Counted from the first letter of the stretch, positions 1 through 10,862 are shown. The stretch is 64,000 bases of DNA from Odontocerum albicorne (GCA_949825065.1 OX463849.1:6262001-6326000), one strand, 5' to 3'. Made by a program: numbers and translations. Notes: generated by a model not told the origin, from the letters alone.

Positions 1-335
1 TGATGTGATAAGTAAGATGAAGACTACGTTGAGATGGTTTGGGCATGTAGAACGAGTGAATGAAGAAATAAATAAAAAACAGATATACAGTACAGATACA
101 GTACAGATATACAGTACAGAAAACGTATTAGTGGAATACGAAGGAAAGTATTGTTGGATCGAGTAAATTATATTCTGAAAGTAGGAAACGTAGAAAGACA
201 GAGAAATCGTAGAGGTTATATGTGAAAGTGTTTGGATGGAGAAGAGGCTAAGAATGCGTATCGAGTAAGGAAAGTATGGCGCTCTTACTCCCGACAGAGA
301 AATGGCGTGATGGTATACATGAATTTATCATTTTA
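1..335 (+). mobile_element. RTE-B non-LTR retrotransposon, 3' end (decayed)
   Basis: The + strand reads as the C-terminal tail of a non-LTR reverse transcriptase ORF with frame breaks. It has RWFGHVERVNEE, then VSGIRRKVLLDRVN, then GNVERQRNRRGYM and RVRKVWRSYSRQRNGVM. This RWFGHVER...DQVNDILKEGNV...GVM layout recurs in many copies across the window. The left end runs off the window, and a short CAGTACAGATA repeat has expanded near 90-120. No function is expected. Confidence 0.75.
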
Positions 336-658
336 AACATCAACGCGAATGAAATCGCGCATAATGTTAACTTGGAATAAAACGATAATTTCGACACCTA
401 CAGAAATACATGCCGTGAGCGAATTTGAATGCTAACAGGTTAAACATGACGAAATACCTCCAATTATAACATAACTTCTTATCGGCAAGTACTGATTGAT
501 AAGTACAAACAAATATATTTTGAGAATCATTGCCCGAGCTCACGCTCCACATGTTTTTTATTGATTATTTTCACTCCAGAGATTTGTTTAATTTTCTTTC
601 TAATTGTGTACAATCTTGGTGGTCTGAAAGGTGTAAAGCGAAAGGTAACAACGGCAAT

Positions 659-1098
659 GGATTAGAAAAAAACAAACTTACTCGAAAAGAACAATATCAA
701 AATCTGCTTAGAGAACAATCCACAACAGTATTTAAGTACCAACTCAATGGATTAGAAAAACAAACTTACTCGAACAGAACAATATCAAAATCTACTTAGA
801 TAACAATCCACAACAGTATTTAAATACCAACTCAATAGATTAGAAAAACAAACTTACTTGAACAGAACAATATCAAAATCTGCTTGGATAACAATCCACA
901 ACAGTATTTAAATACCAACTCAATGGATTAGAAAAACAAACTTACTCCAACAGAATAATATCAAAATCTGCTTAGATAACAATCCACAACAACATTTAAA
1001 TACCAACTCAATAGATTAGAAAAACAAACTTACTCAAACAGAACAATATCAAAATCTGCTTAGATAACAGTCCACAACAGTATTTAAAAACCAACTTA
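659..1098. repeat. 88-bp tandem repeat, 5 copies
   Basis: A unit beginning ggattagaaaaacaaactta recurs at about 659, 748, 837, 925 and 1013 with a few substitutions per copy and g/a variation at the first base. A short reading frame runs into the first two units but does not continue, so I treat the array as non-coding. Confidence 0.9.
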
Positions 1099-1231
1099 AG
1101 AACTACTAGATATAGTATTGACTTTAATTCAAGTGGTGCTTAATCTTAGAATACCGAGGATGGAAACAATATTGTTTCCCGACAACGCTCTTTGATATGT
1201 ACAAATTGCCGATTGGTGGACGTCGAAAAAT

Positions 1232-1375
1232 ATTAAAGAGAACTGAATAAATGCTCAAATGAAATGTGTGCACTGAGAAGAATACATGGGGTGACAATGT
1301 ATTAAGTATAAGGAATGGAGTGTTTAAGGCTGTATGTGAGCTTAACACTGATGTAACATAGTGATAACGATAAAG
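1232..1375 (+). mobile_element. RTE-B fragment
   Basis: The piece around 1261-1330 reads LRRIHGVTMY on the + strand. This matches the ALRRI(H/C)GVTM segment of other RTE-B copies such as 20995-21060 and 48220-48260. It is short and frame-broken. Confidence 0.55.
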
Positions 1376-1496
1376 AGGCCCACTTTGTTAAGGTTTTGGG
1401 CTAAAACCTCAACAATAAGTTGATTAATCATATGAATGCAGAATATAGATCTTATTGCTTTTTCTTTCATACGGTACAATTCAACTTATCCATCAC

Positions 1497-2095
1497 TAAT
1501 TCAGACATATTGAAGAGCGTGGCAAGGACGCAATATTGTATTTGGCCCCAATAATCGAGCCTTCCACCTTAGAACTGGACCTCTCAACTTATATATCGCT
1601 AAATCAAACATGTTGAAGAGCGTGGAAAGGACATAATATTGTCTTTGGCCCCAATAATAGCCTTCGAGTTTAGAACTGGTACCCCTCAACTTATCCATCG
1701 CTAATTCAGACATATTGAAGAGCGTTGCAAGGACGTAATATTGTCTTTGGCCCCAATAATCGACCCTTCGAGTGTAGAATTGGCACCCTCAAATTTAGCC
1801 AGCACTAATTCAGGTATATTGAAGAGCGTGGCAAGGACACAATATTGTCTTTGGCCTCAATAATCGAGCTTCGAGTTTAGAACTGGTACTCCTCAACTTA
1901 TCCATCGCTAATTCAGACATATTGAAGAGCGTGGCAAGGACACAACATTGTATTTGACCTCAATAATCGACCCTTCGAGTTTAGAATTGGCACCCTCAAA
2001 TTTATCCACCACTAATTCCGATATATTGAAGAGCGTGGCAAGGACACAATATTGTCTTTGGCCTCAATAATCGAGCCTTCGAGTTTAGAACTGAC
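1497..2095. repeat. 103-bp tandem repeat, about 6 copies, made from rep-D
   Basis: The phrase attgaagagcgtggcaagga recurs at about 1509, 1612, 1713, 1818, 1921 and 2024, giving units of 101-105 bp that also share a cttcgagtttagaactgg segment. The last unit continues at 2095-2190 into single-copy rep-D sequence (tgagtacatgaaaagacaac). Related single copies lie at 15890-16085 and 36590-36790, so the array is an expansion of part of that interspersed repeat. Confidence 0.88.
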
Positions 2096-2235
2096 TGAGT
2101 AGACACATAATTCGAGGTTTGATATTACAAGTCTTGGTAATAATACTTGAGTACATGAAAAGACAACAATACTTGTATACATACTCAGCGCATGCGAGCA
2201 CTGTTACCTTACAAACTATAGTATCTCACCTTTGA

Positions 2236-2428
2236 CGTCCTCCGTGGTCTAGTTGGTAAGACGCGGAGGTTACGGGTTCGGTTCCCGCTGGAACCAAGTT
2301 CAAAAAAAAGGTTTTTAATCTGATTTTCATTCAATATCTCATTAACATCTTATTGATAAGTTGGAGAAGATTGCTACATGATAATTATTCCATAAGGTTG
2401 TACTGTATACAAATAAATTGTTATATAT
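2236..2428 (+). mobile_element. tRNA-derived SINE
   Basis: A tRNA-like head has an A box (gtggtctagttggtaagac) and a B box (gggttcggttcccgc), both typical RNA polymerase III internal promoter elements. It is followed by the shared body (tctgattttcattcaa) and the family tail (ttgtactgtatacaaataaa). Relative to other copies the stretch between the A and B boxes is shortened. Confidence 0.88.
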
Positions 2429-2429
2429 C

Positions 2430-3187
2430 ATTTGCTAAGACACTGCTGTAACTGCCAGACGTGATTTGTTTAAAACTCGTATTAATGTATTCGAGTCCCG
2501 AGCCAGAAATCCCTTGAGAATAATTTGCTCCCTAAACGGTGCCATATAAAATTTTCCTTTGAAAACCCAATTTGTAATCTTTTTATTCGGGTGTTATCAA
2601 AAATCGAACCCAAACCCATATAAACTAGACCATATACGAGTAGGTCGTCCTAACAGAGGTAATTACAAATGTCTACATTTATTCTTACATTAACGAGAAA
2701 ATACTAACATAACAAATATATTGTATCAGACGTATGCGTCACCATAAAATATGATAATTTTTTTTTGTTATTTTTTGATTCTCGGTTATATTTTGATGTT
2801 TTTTTATGTATAATTTTACGTTTGTTGAGGTCCGTGCTGTCACGACCGTAACTGAAATGTTCTTTATGCGCGGCCATCGCGAGACAATATCAAGTCAGCC
2901 GGCCCATGCATGCGAAAACTTGCGAGAATTGTGATATCTCGCAAGTCAGGACAACATGCACGGGTGAAAACAAGCGCTTGCGATGAGCGATTGGCCGCAC
3001 ATGAGGAACCCAAAAGTAAAAAAAATACATTCTCAGTTAACTCCAGTCTACGGCATTTTACTTGCGACCATCTACTACCTGCTAAAGAGGAATCTCTTCA
3101 TCCCGCTACTTTTCATCGGAAAATCATTAAGTGTTCCGAAATCTCCGTGCATTGAACCGCAGTCACCCACCTATTTCTACAGTCTTT
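2430..3187. other. No supported gene; possible SINE remnant and a small hairpin
   Basis: Open frames here have no recognisable protein character. A segment near 2574-2660 (aaaatcgaacccaaaccc, then a gaccatat...taggtcgtcc stretch) may be a decayed minus-strand SINE head. A perfect 9-bp inverted repeat (cttgcgaga / tctcgcaag, 2919-2945) lies in a patch of higher GC at 2826-3000. Confidence 0.5.
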
Positions 3188-3425
3188 GTACTGTGCCGTA
3201 CATATATAGTGCGAATGTGAGTGGAAGGCGTGGTAGAGAAAAACCATTAAAAGTATGGTTGAATCAAGTGAACGATAATTTGAAAGAAGGAAATGTTTAA
3301 GTCAGAAAAATAGTAGGATGTGAAAAAGAGACAAAATATGTATATGTCGCGATAGAGCAGAAGACGCTCTCCCATTTCTGCTTACCCAGACAGAAATACG
3401 GCGTGGTGGTATGTATGTATAATCC
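3188..3425 (+). mobile_element. RTE-B non-LTR retrotransposon, 3' end
   Basis: The + strand reads YIYSANVSGRRGREKPLKVW followed by LNQVNDNLKEGNV. This is the RTE-B C-terminal signature. It ends with the family 3' segment in which a cggcgtggtggtatgtatgtat stretch leads to the tail. It is 5' truncated. Confidence 0.78.
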
Positions 3426-3784
3426 TTGATTAATCATACTAAAAATAGAGATGAAATATTAAAAAAAATCTCGAATTCCAGTAGTTGCTAAGAAATTAGC
3501 CACAGTATTATTTTGAGCCATAAAAATTATTTTGCATACGTGAATTTGCATGAATTTTATTTTTGACATTGCTTTGTTCTTTGTTCCTCGTCTTTGAGAG
3601 CTGGACCAAGAAAAAAAAAAGCTTTTGATTAGTTGCCATGGAGATAACTAGAAATATTTCTGTATATATACAAATAATATATTAATGAAAAGTTTTTCTG
3701 GCAATACTTTTTGCGGTTGCTAAAATTAAATGTTGAGACTGGAATAATTCATTTGTTGACTTAGTCATTAATTTAAACAAGTAT

Positions 3785-3984
3785 NNNNNNNNNNNNNNNN
3801 NNNNNNNNNNNNNNNNNNNNNNNNNNNNNNNNNNNNNNNNNNNNNNNNNNNNNNNNNNNNNNNNNNNNNNNNNNNNNNNNNNNNNNNNNNNNNNNNNNNN
3901 NNNNNNNNNNNNNNNNNNNNNNNNNNNNNNNNNNNNNNNNNNNNNNNNNNNNNNNNNNNNNNNNNNNNNNNNNNNNNNNNNNNN
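3785..3984. other. Assembly gap (200 N)
   Basis: Exactly 200 N characters, a conventional placeholder length. An (AT)n run of about 54 bases (3985-4038) follows directly, then a poly-T run. Confidence 0.99.
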
Positions 3985-4046
<62 letters not shown>

Positions 4047-4050
4047 TTTT
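3985..4050. repeat. (AT)n microsatellite and poly-T
   Basis: An uninterrupted AT dinucleotide run of about 54 bases, followed by 12 or more T. It abuts the N gap and probably caused the assembly break. Confidence 0.97.
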
Positions 4051-4199
4051 GACAGATTCGATTTATAACTGCATCAAATTTGCGATAATTTTGTTGAATC
4101 GTATAGGTTTTTAATACATATTCGCTAAAATTTGTTGATTTTTTTAATTATATATACATATTATCAAGCCGTGTACAGGTTTTTAATATTATCAAGCCG

Positions 4200-4921
4200 T
4201 ATACATACATACATACATACATACATCTGACTGCCGATTTGATTCCGGAGTATAGTGGTGGATCCAAATTTCATCCATTGTCACATAACGATGCAAAAAC
4301 TCCTGTTTATTTCGCGTAAACAGTGCCAAAAAGCGCTCTGAATCATCGATACGTTGTTGTTTCTGTTCCATTGTAAGCAAACGCGGCACCCATTTCGAAA
4401 AAAGCTTTCTCATGTGCAAATGTTCATGCAAAATAGCGTAAACACTACCAAATGATATCTTGAGGATGTCAGCTATCTTACGCAACTTAATTTTGCGATT
4501 TTCCATCACGATTTTGAGTTTTTTTTTAATGTTTTCTGGTGTAACAGCCTCATTTGGACGACCAGAGCGTTCAGCATCATTTGTGTCTGTACGACCGCGT
4601 TTGAAATCAGCATAACACCGACAAATGGTTGTTTTCGACGGAACAGAGCCCGGATAACACTTTTCAAGCCATCGCTGAGTTTGAACGGTATTTTTTCCCA
4701 TTAAAAAGCAAGGTATCAACACACGAAATTCGTTTTTTTCCATTGTTTTGAAAATAGCAAAAGTAGCGTCACTTAAACCACTGTAACTCAATGACGCAAT
4801 GTCGGAATGTCATGAAAGTTTGACACGTAGCTTTTAAAGGTTGGTACTAACTGAGAATGGTATGGATTTGTTATTAGAGGCGCCATCTGTTGGCTAGTCC
4901 CGGGACTTATTGATCGATGTG
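4200..4921 (-). mobile_element. mariner element, 3' half missing
   Basis: On the minus strand the element starts near 4921 with a terminal-repeat-like end (catcgatcaataagtcccgg), followed by a leader and a transposase frame. The other end is missing: the coding frame runs directly into a TACA microsatellite (4201-4227). The right-hand neighbour is RTE-B sequence (4928 on), so the element probably inserted in an RTE-B copy. Confidence 0.85.
4228..4791 (-). pseudogene. mariner transposase, N-terminal half
   Basis: This is the cut-and-paste DNA transposase of a mariner element, acting on TIRs at TA targets. The natural start is probably the second Met (4743-4741, MEKNEFRVLIPCFLMGKN), with residues before it read from the leader. 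Seen in order are the N-terminal paired helix-turn-helix region, the RGRTDTNDAERSGRP linker with PNEAVTPENI, the second HTH (KIADILKISFGSVYAILHE), then KWVPRLLT, QKQQRIDDSERF, and the first catalytic Asp in VTMDEIWIHHYTPESNRQS. After QS the frame enters TACA repeats and ends. A full mariner transposase is about 345 residues with D,D34D. Here the second and third Asp are absent, so it cannot be active. Confidence 0.93.
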
Positions 4922-4927
4922 CTATAT

Positions 4928-5046
4928 ATATTGTATATAGTGCAAATGTTAGTGGAATACGTGGTAGAGGAAAACCAAGGAAAGTAGGTCTGGATCAAGT
5001 AAACGGTATTTTGAAAGAAGAAAATGTAAAAAGAATTATATAAAGA
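4928..5046 (+). mobile_element. RTE-B fragment
   Basis: The + strand reads VYSANVSGIRGRGKPRKVGL then DQVNGILKEENVKRI, the RTE-B C-terminal signature. It lies immediately beyond the outer end of the mariner element. Confidence 0.75.
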
Positions 5047-5052
5047 TATTTA

Positions 5053-5255
5053 TAACTTCCGTGAGCTATTTCGTAAGATGCCTGTCTTCCGACTCGTGGA
5101 GAGGAGAAAGGGTGCAGGTTCTAGTCCTGTAAGAACCAAGATATTTAAAAAAAATCCAGTCTGGTTTTCATTTAAAGCCTCTTGTACATCTTTCTGGTTG
5201 GTTGGAAGAGCTCACCACATTTTTAAACTCACCAGGCTGTACTGTATACAATGAA
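5053..5255 (+). mobile_element. tRNA-derived SINE
   Basis: Diverged head (gtgagctatttcgtaagatg, gcaggttctagtcctg as B box), body tctggttttcatttaaagcc, then ctggttggttggaagagctc and the tail caccaggctgtactgtatac. Confidence 0.82.
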
Positions 5256-5267
5256 AATGTTTTATAA

Positions 5268-5412
5268 TATTATTCATACCATCACGCTGTTTCCCTCTTA
5301 AGGAACGTGAAGAGGACAGAACGCAAGACTTTCTTATAGTTACATACTCGTATATATAATATTTCGCCTTTTCTTCATCCATTCTCATACAGTTCTTTCG
5401 ATTTATTTCAAT
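5268..5412 (-). mobile_element. RTE-B 3' end, minus strand
   Basis: The segment catcacgctgtttccctc followed by agaacgcaagactttc and atttcgcc..catccatt is the reverse complement of the RTE-B 3' end seen at 1-335 and 13920-14240. Confidence 0.7.
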
Positions 5413-6160
5413 CAATTAGCTCCCTATGATATAATCACCACCATAAATCGAGTCCGACAACATAATGTGGTTGAGAAGCAACTTTTTGACAGAGGTTGTC
5501 TTCGTCTTTGCATCATTCCACTTAATGGAGTCACTTTTGCGTAAGATTAATCCATTCAGCAAGATTGCATCAATTCTCCTAACTGGTACAAATATTTCGT
5601 TATAACACGACATATGCCCATCACCATAAATTATATTCAAAACATTGCCAATTTTGGACCACATCATCATTGAAAATGAAGCTTTAAGTGATCTTAATTT
5701 GACGTTTACCAAGTTTGACATTCAGGATATTAATAACATAAACACAGTTCTTGTTAATAAGGATATTCGACAGGCTGTTATTATCTTTATAAAGGGGGGC
5801 AGTTCCCAATTACAATCCTTTGATGTATGAGCCACGCTATCATAGTTCGGGGAATGTTAATTAACTTCACGGAAACGATCATTAACGTGCATCTATGTAC
5901 GTATCGTTATAATTTTATTTTAAAGTGCTTTGCGACTTGTTCAATATGTTTTTTTTAACAAGTCTGCGTGGTTTTTCTGACTAACAAGTAAAAATATTAT
6001 TTATTTATTTAATTAACGACACAACAGCGTCTTTATATACAAATGAACATGTGACAGGTTATAAAGTACTTAAAATTATTGACAAATAATACAACTTTTC
6101 TTAAACTAACATGAAGATACAAAAAGCAGTAAAAATAATAAATTACAGTCATCGTTTTAA
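5413..6160. other. No supported gene
   Basis: A 101-codon minus-strand frame (5416-5721) and an overlapping + frame have no motif or composition I recognise. The sequence is AT-rich and otherwise unremarkable. Confidence 0.45.
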
Positions 6161-6164
6161 AATT

Positions 6165-6550
6165 ATTTAATAATCTTTGAGATTTTTGTGGTAATTTTAT
6201 GGATAGATATTGAGATATATTATAGAAAACACATGGCCTCATTAGTAGAACGAGATGCAAGTTGCTTTGCAGAATTAAAAAATTATATGTATATTAAAGT
6301 TCAATACATGTTATGTATGTATACCACAAAATATTACCAAACTTCACCAAGCACACTTACGTAATTGTCGAAGACTTATTTCATAGAGGTAAAGAACTCA
6401 GATTTGTTTTAAGTGGAATAACGCATACATAGAACAAATATTGGATTTTTTGAGAATTTTGTGGGAATTTTATGGATAGATATTGAGATATAGGAAACAC
6501 ATGGCCTCATTAGTAGAACGAGATGCAAGTTGCTTTGCTGAATCAAAACC
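6165..6550. repeat. Direct repeat pair of about 110 bp
   Basis: The segments at 6173-6280 and 6448-6548 share attttatggatagatattga, aacacatggcctcattagta and gaacgagatgcaagttgctt, with small indels. They are separated by unrelated sequence. They look like two copies of a dispersed repeat or a local duplication. The ORFs across them are not convincing. Confidence 0.75.
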
Positions 6551-6554
6551 TTCC

Positions 6555-7220
6555 TACATGTTGATGCAGGGTTACTCAACTCCAGAGACAAAGTATTGTC
6601 CTTAATGTTTTGTTTATATTACGTTATTTATATTAATAAAGGAGAGCACCAAGTTAGTAGCTATTTCTAAATATTGTGATATTCTAGCGAATACTACAAT
6701 ACATATACTTATATTAAAAATATCTAAATAGTTGCAAAACTCGTTTCTAAGTCTTTGCATACGAATTATAGAGGAGTTGATTTTATAATTAGTATAGCAA
6801 TTTTTGGTATAAAAGGGATTGAGCTGTCTTGTGGATCTAGTGGGAATACGAAATGAAATACTTGCGAGTAAGTGAGGTGCATCAATTACTGAGTGAATGA
6901 ATATTATAGTTCATACGATGCAAAGTTTTTTTACGATATATTTAAAATATTTTTTATCACATGTTTGACGTATTTCACAGCTATTACAAATTTTGCGGTA
7001 TTGAAAAAATGCTCAAGTTATAAAAAAATCGTTAAACTATGTGGGTTTTACGTAACAATTGCTATTGAAAATGTCATCAGCGTAATAAATTGTTACGCTT
7101 TCAAGGTTTATGTTTCAACAGTTTATGTTTGTGATTTAACTTTTTCTTTATTTGGATTGAAACTTATAACATTATTTGGATTAAAACTTAAAACCCAGAA
7201 AAATTAACCAGGACGTAATT
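6555..7220. other. No supported gene
   Basis: AT-rich sequence. A 104-codon + frame at 6893-7207 is rich in Phe, Tyr, Ile and Lys, as expected of translated AT-rich DNA, and has no recognisable domain. Confidence 0.45.
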
Positions 7221-7226
7221 GTATAT

Positions 7227-7335
7227 TCAAACCATCAAGAGACACTCTCACTCGTATATTGAAACCACCAAGAGACACTCGTACTCGTATATTGAAACCA
7301 TCAAGAGACACTCATATATTGAAACCATCAGAAGG
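7227..7335. repeat. Short tandem repeat, about 36 bp, 3-4 copies
   Basis: Units of attgaaaccatcaagagaca plus a variable ctcgtactcgtat segment. The third unit is shortened and the last is partial. Confidence 0.85.
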
Positions 7336-7444
7336 TTTGTTGTTGTATGTTCACAAACTTAAAATGTTTTTATCAAAAGATAGTCTTCAATAATATTTTA
7401 ATACTTTCTTTGATGTATGTATGTGAGTCAAATTAGGACGTGGA

Positions 7445-8096
7445 AAATACTTAAAATATCTAAATGAATACTTAAGAAATGCGTCCACTAAGAAGACTAC
7501 ACATGGTGACAATGTATGACAAAACACGGAATGAAGTAATACGATAAATTATGAATTGGGTGTTGATATTGAAAATTTGAGTAAGATGAATAAAGCACTC
7601 GAAGATGATTTGGGCATATAGAACGAATGAATGAAGTAAAATAACTAGGTACATAGTGCCAATGTGTGTGGTACAGGAAGACTATGAAAAGTATGGTTGG
7701 ATCAAATGTTTTAAAATGGGGAAAGTAAGAAGTAAGTAAAAAGTATGAGCTGTATAACAAAGAATATATACATTGTAATTTATTTTTATCAAACACTGTT
7801 TATTCCGTTTTTTTGTGACGGTATAACCCTACCGGTTTCAAGGCTTTTACCTCATCTTCAGGGGAGCGCAAACAGGACATGAAACCGGTAGGGTTATACC
7901 GTCACAAAAAAGTGGAATAAACAGTGTTTGATAAAAAATAAATTACAATGTCTTTAAACCTCCACAACGTTAATACCTTAACTATAAACAACATAAAGAA
8001 TATAGATGTAGAAGAGGATAAATATGTGTCTTGAGAAAGAAAAGTCTGACGCGCTGTTCTCTCTGCCTACCCTACAGGGTAAGGGGGGGATGTTAT
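7445..8096 (+). mobile_element. RTE-B 3' part, interrupted by a PLE dimer
   Basis: Segment 7445-7758 carries the RTE-B order: acacatggtgacaatgtatg, then gatgatttgggcatatagaa (decayed WFGHVE), then gtatggttggatcaaatg. It resumes at about 8005-8096 with tagatgtagaagagg and the 3' tail. A PLE-derived palindrome with a 10-bp target duplication separates the halves. Confidence 0.75.
7769..7994. mobile_element. Penelope-like element, inverted dimer of 3' ends (copy a)
   Basis: Two copies of the PLE 3' end lie in opposite orientation, 3' ends outward. The arms at about 7771-7840 and 7878-7950 are inverted complements over 70 bp. The left copy ends short (attacaatg reversed). The right copy carries about 45 extra bases ending actataaacaac. 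The centre holds the CCTGAAGATGAGG segment of the left copy; the right copy starts at GAAACCGG. It is flanked by the direct repeat aaagaatata at 7759-7768 and 7995-8004. Confidence 0.85.
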
Positions 8097-8099
8097 GTA

Positions 8100-8368
8100 T
8101 AAAAAGAAAATGTTTTTCGGAATTGTATTGAGGATGAAGGCTACAACGCTTTCGAAACTTTGGCCATCATTTAACTCTCCTTAACACGGCCTGCAGACTC
8201 TGAAAAACTCACTCGTCTTACATTCAAACTTATTTGAGTTATAAATGTTCGCTATAAAGAATAAATTACGTTACAACCTTATCAAACAGCGCATTAACAG
8301 AAAAGAGGTCATTGTCAACCATAATCGTTAGGTGCGCATATTGACAAATCGTTTGACTTTGTATGTCG
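8100..8368. other. No supported feature
   Basis: AT-rich sequence between RTE-B and the hAT element. No gene or repeat was recognised. Confidence 0.4.
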
Positions 8369-8376
8369 CTCTAGAG

Positions 8377-8799
8377 CAGTGCTCCGCAACCGGTGTGCCG
8401 TGGCACACTGGTGTGCCGTGAGCCGGATACAGGTGTGCCGCGGTCAAATTCAATGTATTTGACATTTTACAATTTTTCATTATGTATTTAATAAACAATG
8501 ACAAATTATTTTTCATAATATTGTCTATTTTTCAAATTGTAGTATAGAATAATTATTATAACTTAATAATTTTTCAATGGCCCCGCAGCGCCTGGTGCCA
8601 ACTGTTGAAAACTGCGTAGTGTGCTTTTTACACACCATGGCCGCACCAAATTAGTCATAGACAAAGAAAAATGACCCTTATGCGCGTCGCTGAAGACTCA
8701 TGCCTAATTTAATGCCTATATATTTTAGCTTTTGGTGTGCCGCGGAATTCTAGGAAGAATTTTGGTGTGTCGTAGGTGAGAAAAGGTTGCGGAGCACTG
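8377..8799. mobile_element. Non-autonomous hAT transposon (423 bp)
   Basis: Terminal inverted repeats are cagtgctccgcaacc on the left and ggttgcggagcactg on the right, a perfect 15-bp match. They are flanked by the 8-bp duplication ctctagag (8369-8376 and 8800-8807). An 8-bp duplication of nTCTAGAn form and CAGTG ends are classical hAT features. There is no transposase frame inside. Subterminal gtgtgccg motifs recur near both ends, as in the larger hAT at 19107-20738. Confidence 0.95.
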
Positions 8800-8809
8800 C
8801 TCTAGAGTC

Positions 8810-9714
8810 CTATTCATAAATGAGAAGGTAATATTAAAAAAAGAACATGTCCACCAATTCACAATGTTGGAAAATCGCAAAAAAAACTGTTTGCATTAAA
8901 AATATATGACATAATATTTCATTGTTAAAATATCTGAAATCCTTAAAATCACTTAAGGTGACTTGATTTGTTGTTTAAAATCGAATCATAATAATTAAAA
9001 TAGTTATTCTAGTTTAAAATATGGACATGATCCTTTTTGAGGGAACAATTCTACTTTAATCTTTTTAGATTGGACAGGTCTGGGACATGATGTTTTTTGT
9101 TCGATTTAAAAAATATTACACTAAAAATAATAAAAAAATAATTGGGAAGAGTAATTTATTTTAATTTTAATAACAAAACAAGAGGAAGTGTTACTATAAA
9201 ACTATAAATATGTCATATGTAGGTGGATAAAGCCGTATAATGATATTATACTGCACGTACGATTTAAAACTGACAGTTGCTGGTGAACTGGTAAGAAGTT
9301 AGACACAATCGGAAAGCTATGATTGGCCAATTCGGACATGATCTTTTTTGATTAGTTTGAAGTCTGGACAAGATTATTTTTGAAAAAAATACTTATTTTT
9401 TATTATGATTTAGGTGTTTTTTTTTCATTTAAATGAAAATGTTAAACGGTTCCGTACCATCGATACGAATAAATCTGCTTTATCAACTCATTTTTTGTAT
9501 CGGATGGACATGTTAACTCCTCAAATGTCAAGTGTGGGCGCAGTATAAAAGATCGCTTAGTTGGAGTAGAAAAGATCGGGTAATATATTATGTGTATACT
9601 GTATGTGATAGATCAAGTATGTGTGTTTAAATCTGGTGTCCTAATGGCACTACGTAAACAGTAATTTAATTATTACTATAGCAAATATTTCAATTATGTA
9701 TTTTGTTGTTTCAG
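8810..9714. other. Non-coding, probably glutamine synthetase intron
   Basis: AT-rich with no recognised repeat and no exon-like segment. The polypyrimidine stretch and CAG at about 9690-9714 form the splice acceptor of the next exon. Confidence 0.5.
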
Positions 9715-9854
9715 TGAGATCGAGAGTGCCATAGATAAGCTGTCTAAGGTGCACATGCGACACATCAACGTGTACGACCCCCACGGTGGCAAGGATAACG
9801 CACAACGTCTCACTGGCAAGTTCGAAACCTCGGACATCCACGACTTCAGTGCTG
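9715..9854 (+). CDS. Glutamine synthetase, penultimate exon
   Basis: Glutamine synthetase (EC 6.3.1.2) makes glutamine from glutamate, ammonia and ATP. It is usually cytosolic or mitochondrial in insects and works as an oligomer. This 140-bp exon has an acceptor AG at 9713-9714 and a GTAAAT donor at 9855. It begins with the last base of a split codon, holds 46 full codons and leaves one base that joins GT of the next exon, giving the Gly of DFSAG. It contains [13 protein letters not shown], then [15 protein letters not shown] and [13 protein letters not shown]. By alignment from memory with human GS, the Arg of QRLTG is R299 and the Glu of KFETS is the active-site E305. The residue before that Glu is Phe, where human has His. 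GC content is far higher than in the flanks and there is no stop. Upstream exons are not visible in the window. Confidence 0.93.
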
Positions 9855-10515
9855 GTAAATCAAGTTTAAATGTCATAGTCCTTAAATAAGGCGTATCAAC
9901 GTCTTTATCATCCAAGAATTAAATGATAATCTAAACACTTCCAACAACATGTAAAAAAAGGATCCTGACATACTTTGCACATGTTGTTAAAAATAATAAT
10001 TAGAAATCTTGAGAAATTGGTGATTGGGAGATAGTTAAAGAAAAACGAATAAGAAGAAAGTCTCTTAAAATGAAGACGAAAAAATGTTCATTACATCTGA
10101 AATAGCGTATTTTTTTGACTTGCAGATCAAACACTGTAATGTCATTAGGTTGTAAACGAGACGGATCCAGCTGTGACCTCTGAAACCTGTTTTGAAACAT
10201 ATTTTATAGGTTCTCCCTTTATGTTCTGTTGTTATTTACTAATTCTTCCATATACATACTATATTTTAGACACCCAGATATTGCATAATAAAGTAATAAT
10301 CAATCTGTGTTGATTAAATCAATCAAATATATACATATACTTGTAGTTTGTTAAGTATTATAAAATTTATGATTTGACATAATTATTTTCGAATATAAAA
10401 ATACTCTTTTTTTTTTTTTATTTGTGGCAATATTTTAGTTACGAGTAATTTGTTATATATACTATAAACAATATATGCAAACAAAATTTAGCTTAAGAGC
10501 ACAATATCACCTGAT

Positions 10516-10862
10516 CATGACCTAGTTAGTTAGACTTTGGTTATTTCACCCGGGGGCTACGGGTTTAATTTACGTTGGGACCCAGATGTTTTTAAAACGA
10601 AGAATTCCAGTGAAGTTTCACTTATGCCCTTTTTATGATTTTTTTTAACCTGGCGAGTTTATTGCCATGTGGCAATCTCTTCCAACCAACCAGAAATATG
10701 TTTTTTATAGGCCCTCAGTGTTAACCAGACTAGAATTCTATTTTAAAAAATCTGGGTTCCAGCGGGGATCGAACCCGCAACCTCCGTATCGGTTTTTTTA
10801 TTGTTTGAAAGAGATTGCCATATTACAATAAGCCAACCAAGTTGTCCTGTATACAGCAAAAG
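10516..10862 (+). mobile_element. tRNA-derived SINE split by an antisense SINE
   Basis: The + strand head lies at 10516-10642 (gacctagttagttagacttt; B-box-like gggtttaatttacgttggg). The matching tail resumes at about 10795-10862 (tgtttgaaagagattgccat, then aagttgtcctgtatacagca). A minus-strand copy sits between them. Confidence 0.72.
10643..10795 (-). mobile_element. tRNA-derived SINE, minus strand, nested
   Basis: It reads on + as tail first (ttgccatgtggcaatctctt ccaaccaaccag) and then head (ggttccagcggggatcgaac, the reverse B box, then ccgcaacctccg). The A box is cut. It lies inside the + strand SINE. Confidence 0.8.

Noticed and set aside
2240..2300. A functional tRNA gene
   Set aside because: A and B boxes are present but the anticodon region is shortened, no cloverleaf closes, and the same head recurs with a common body and tail, so it is a SINE.
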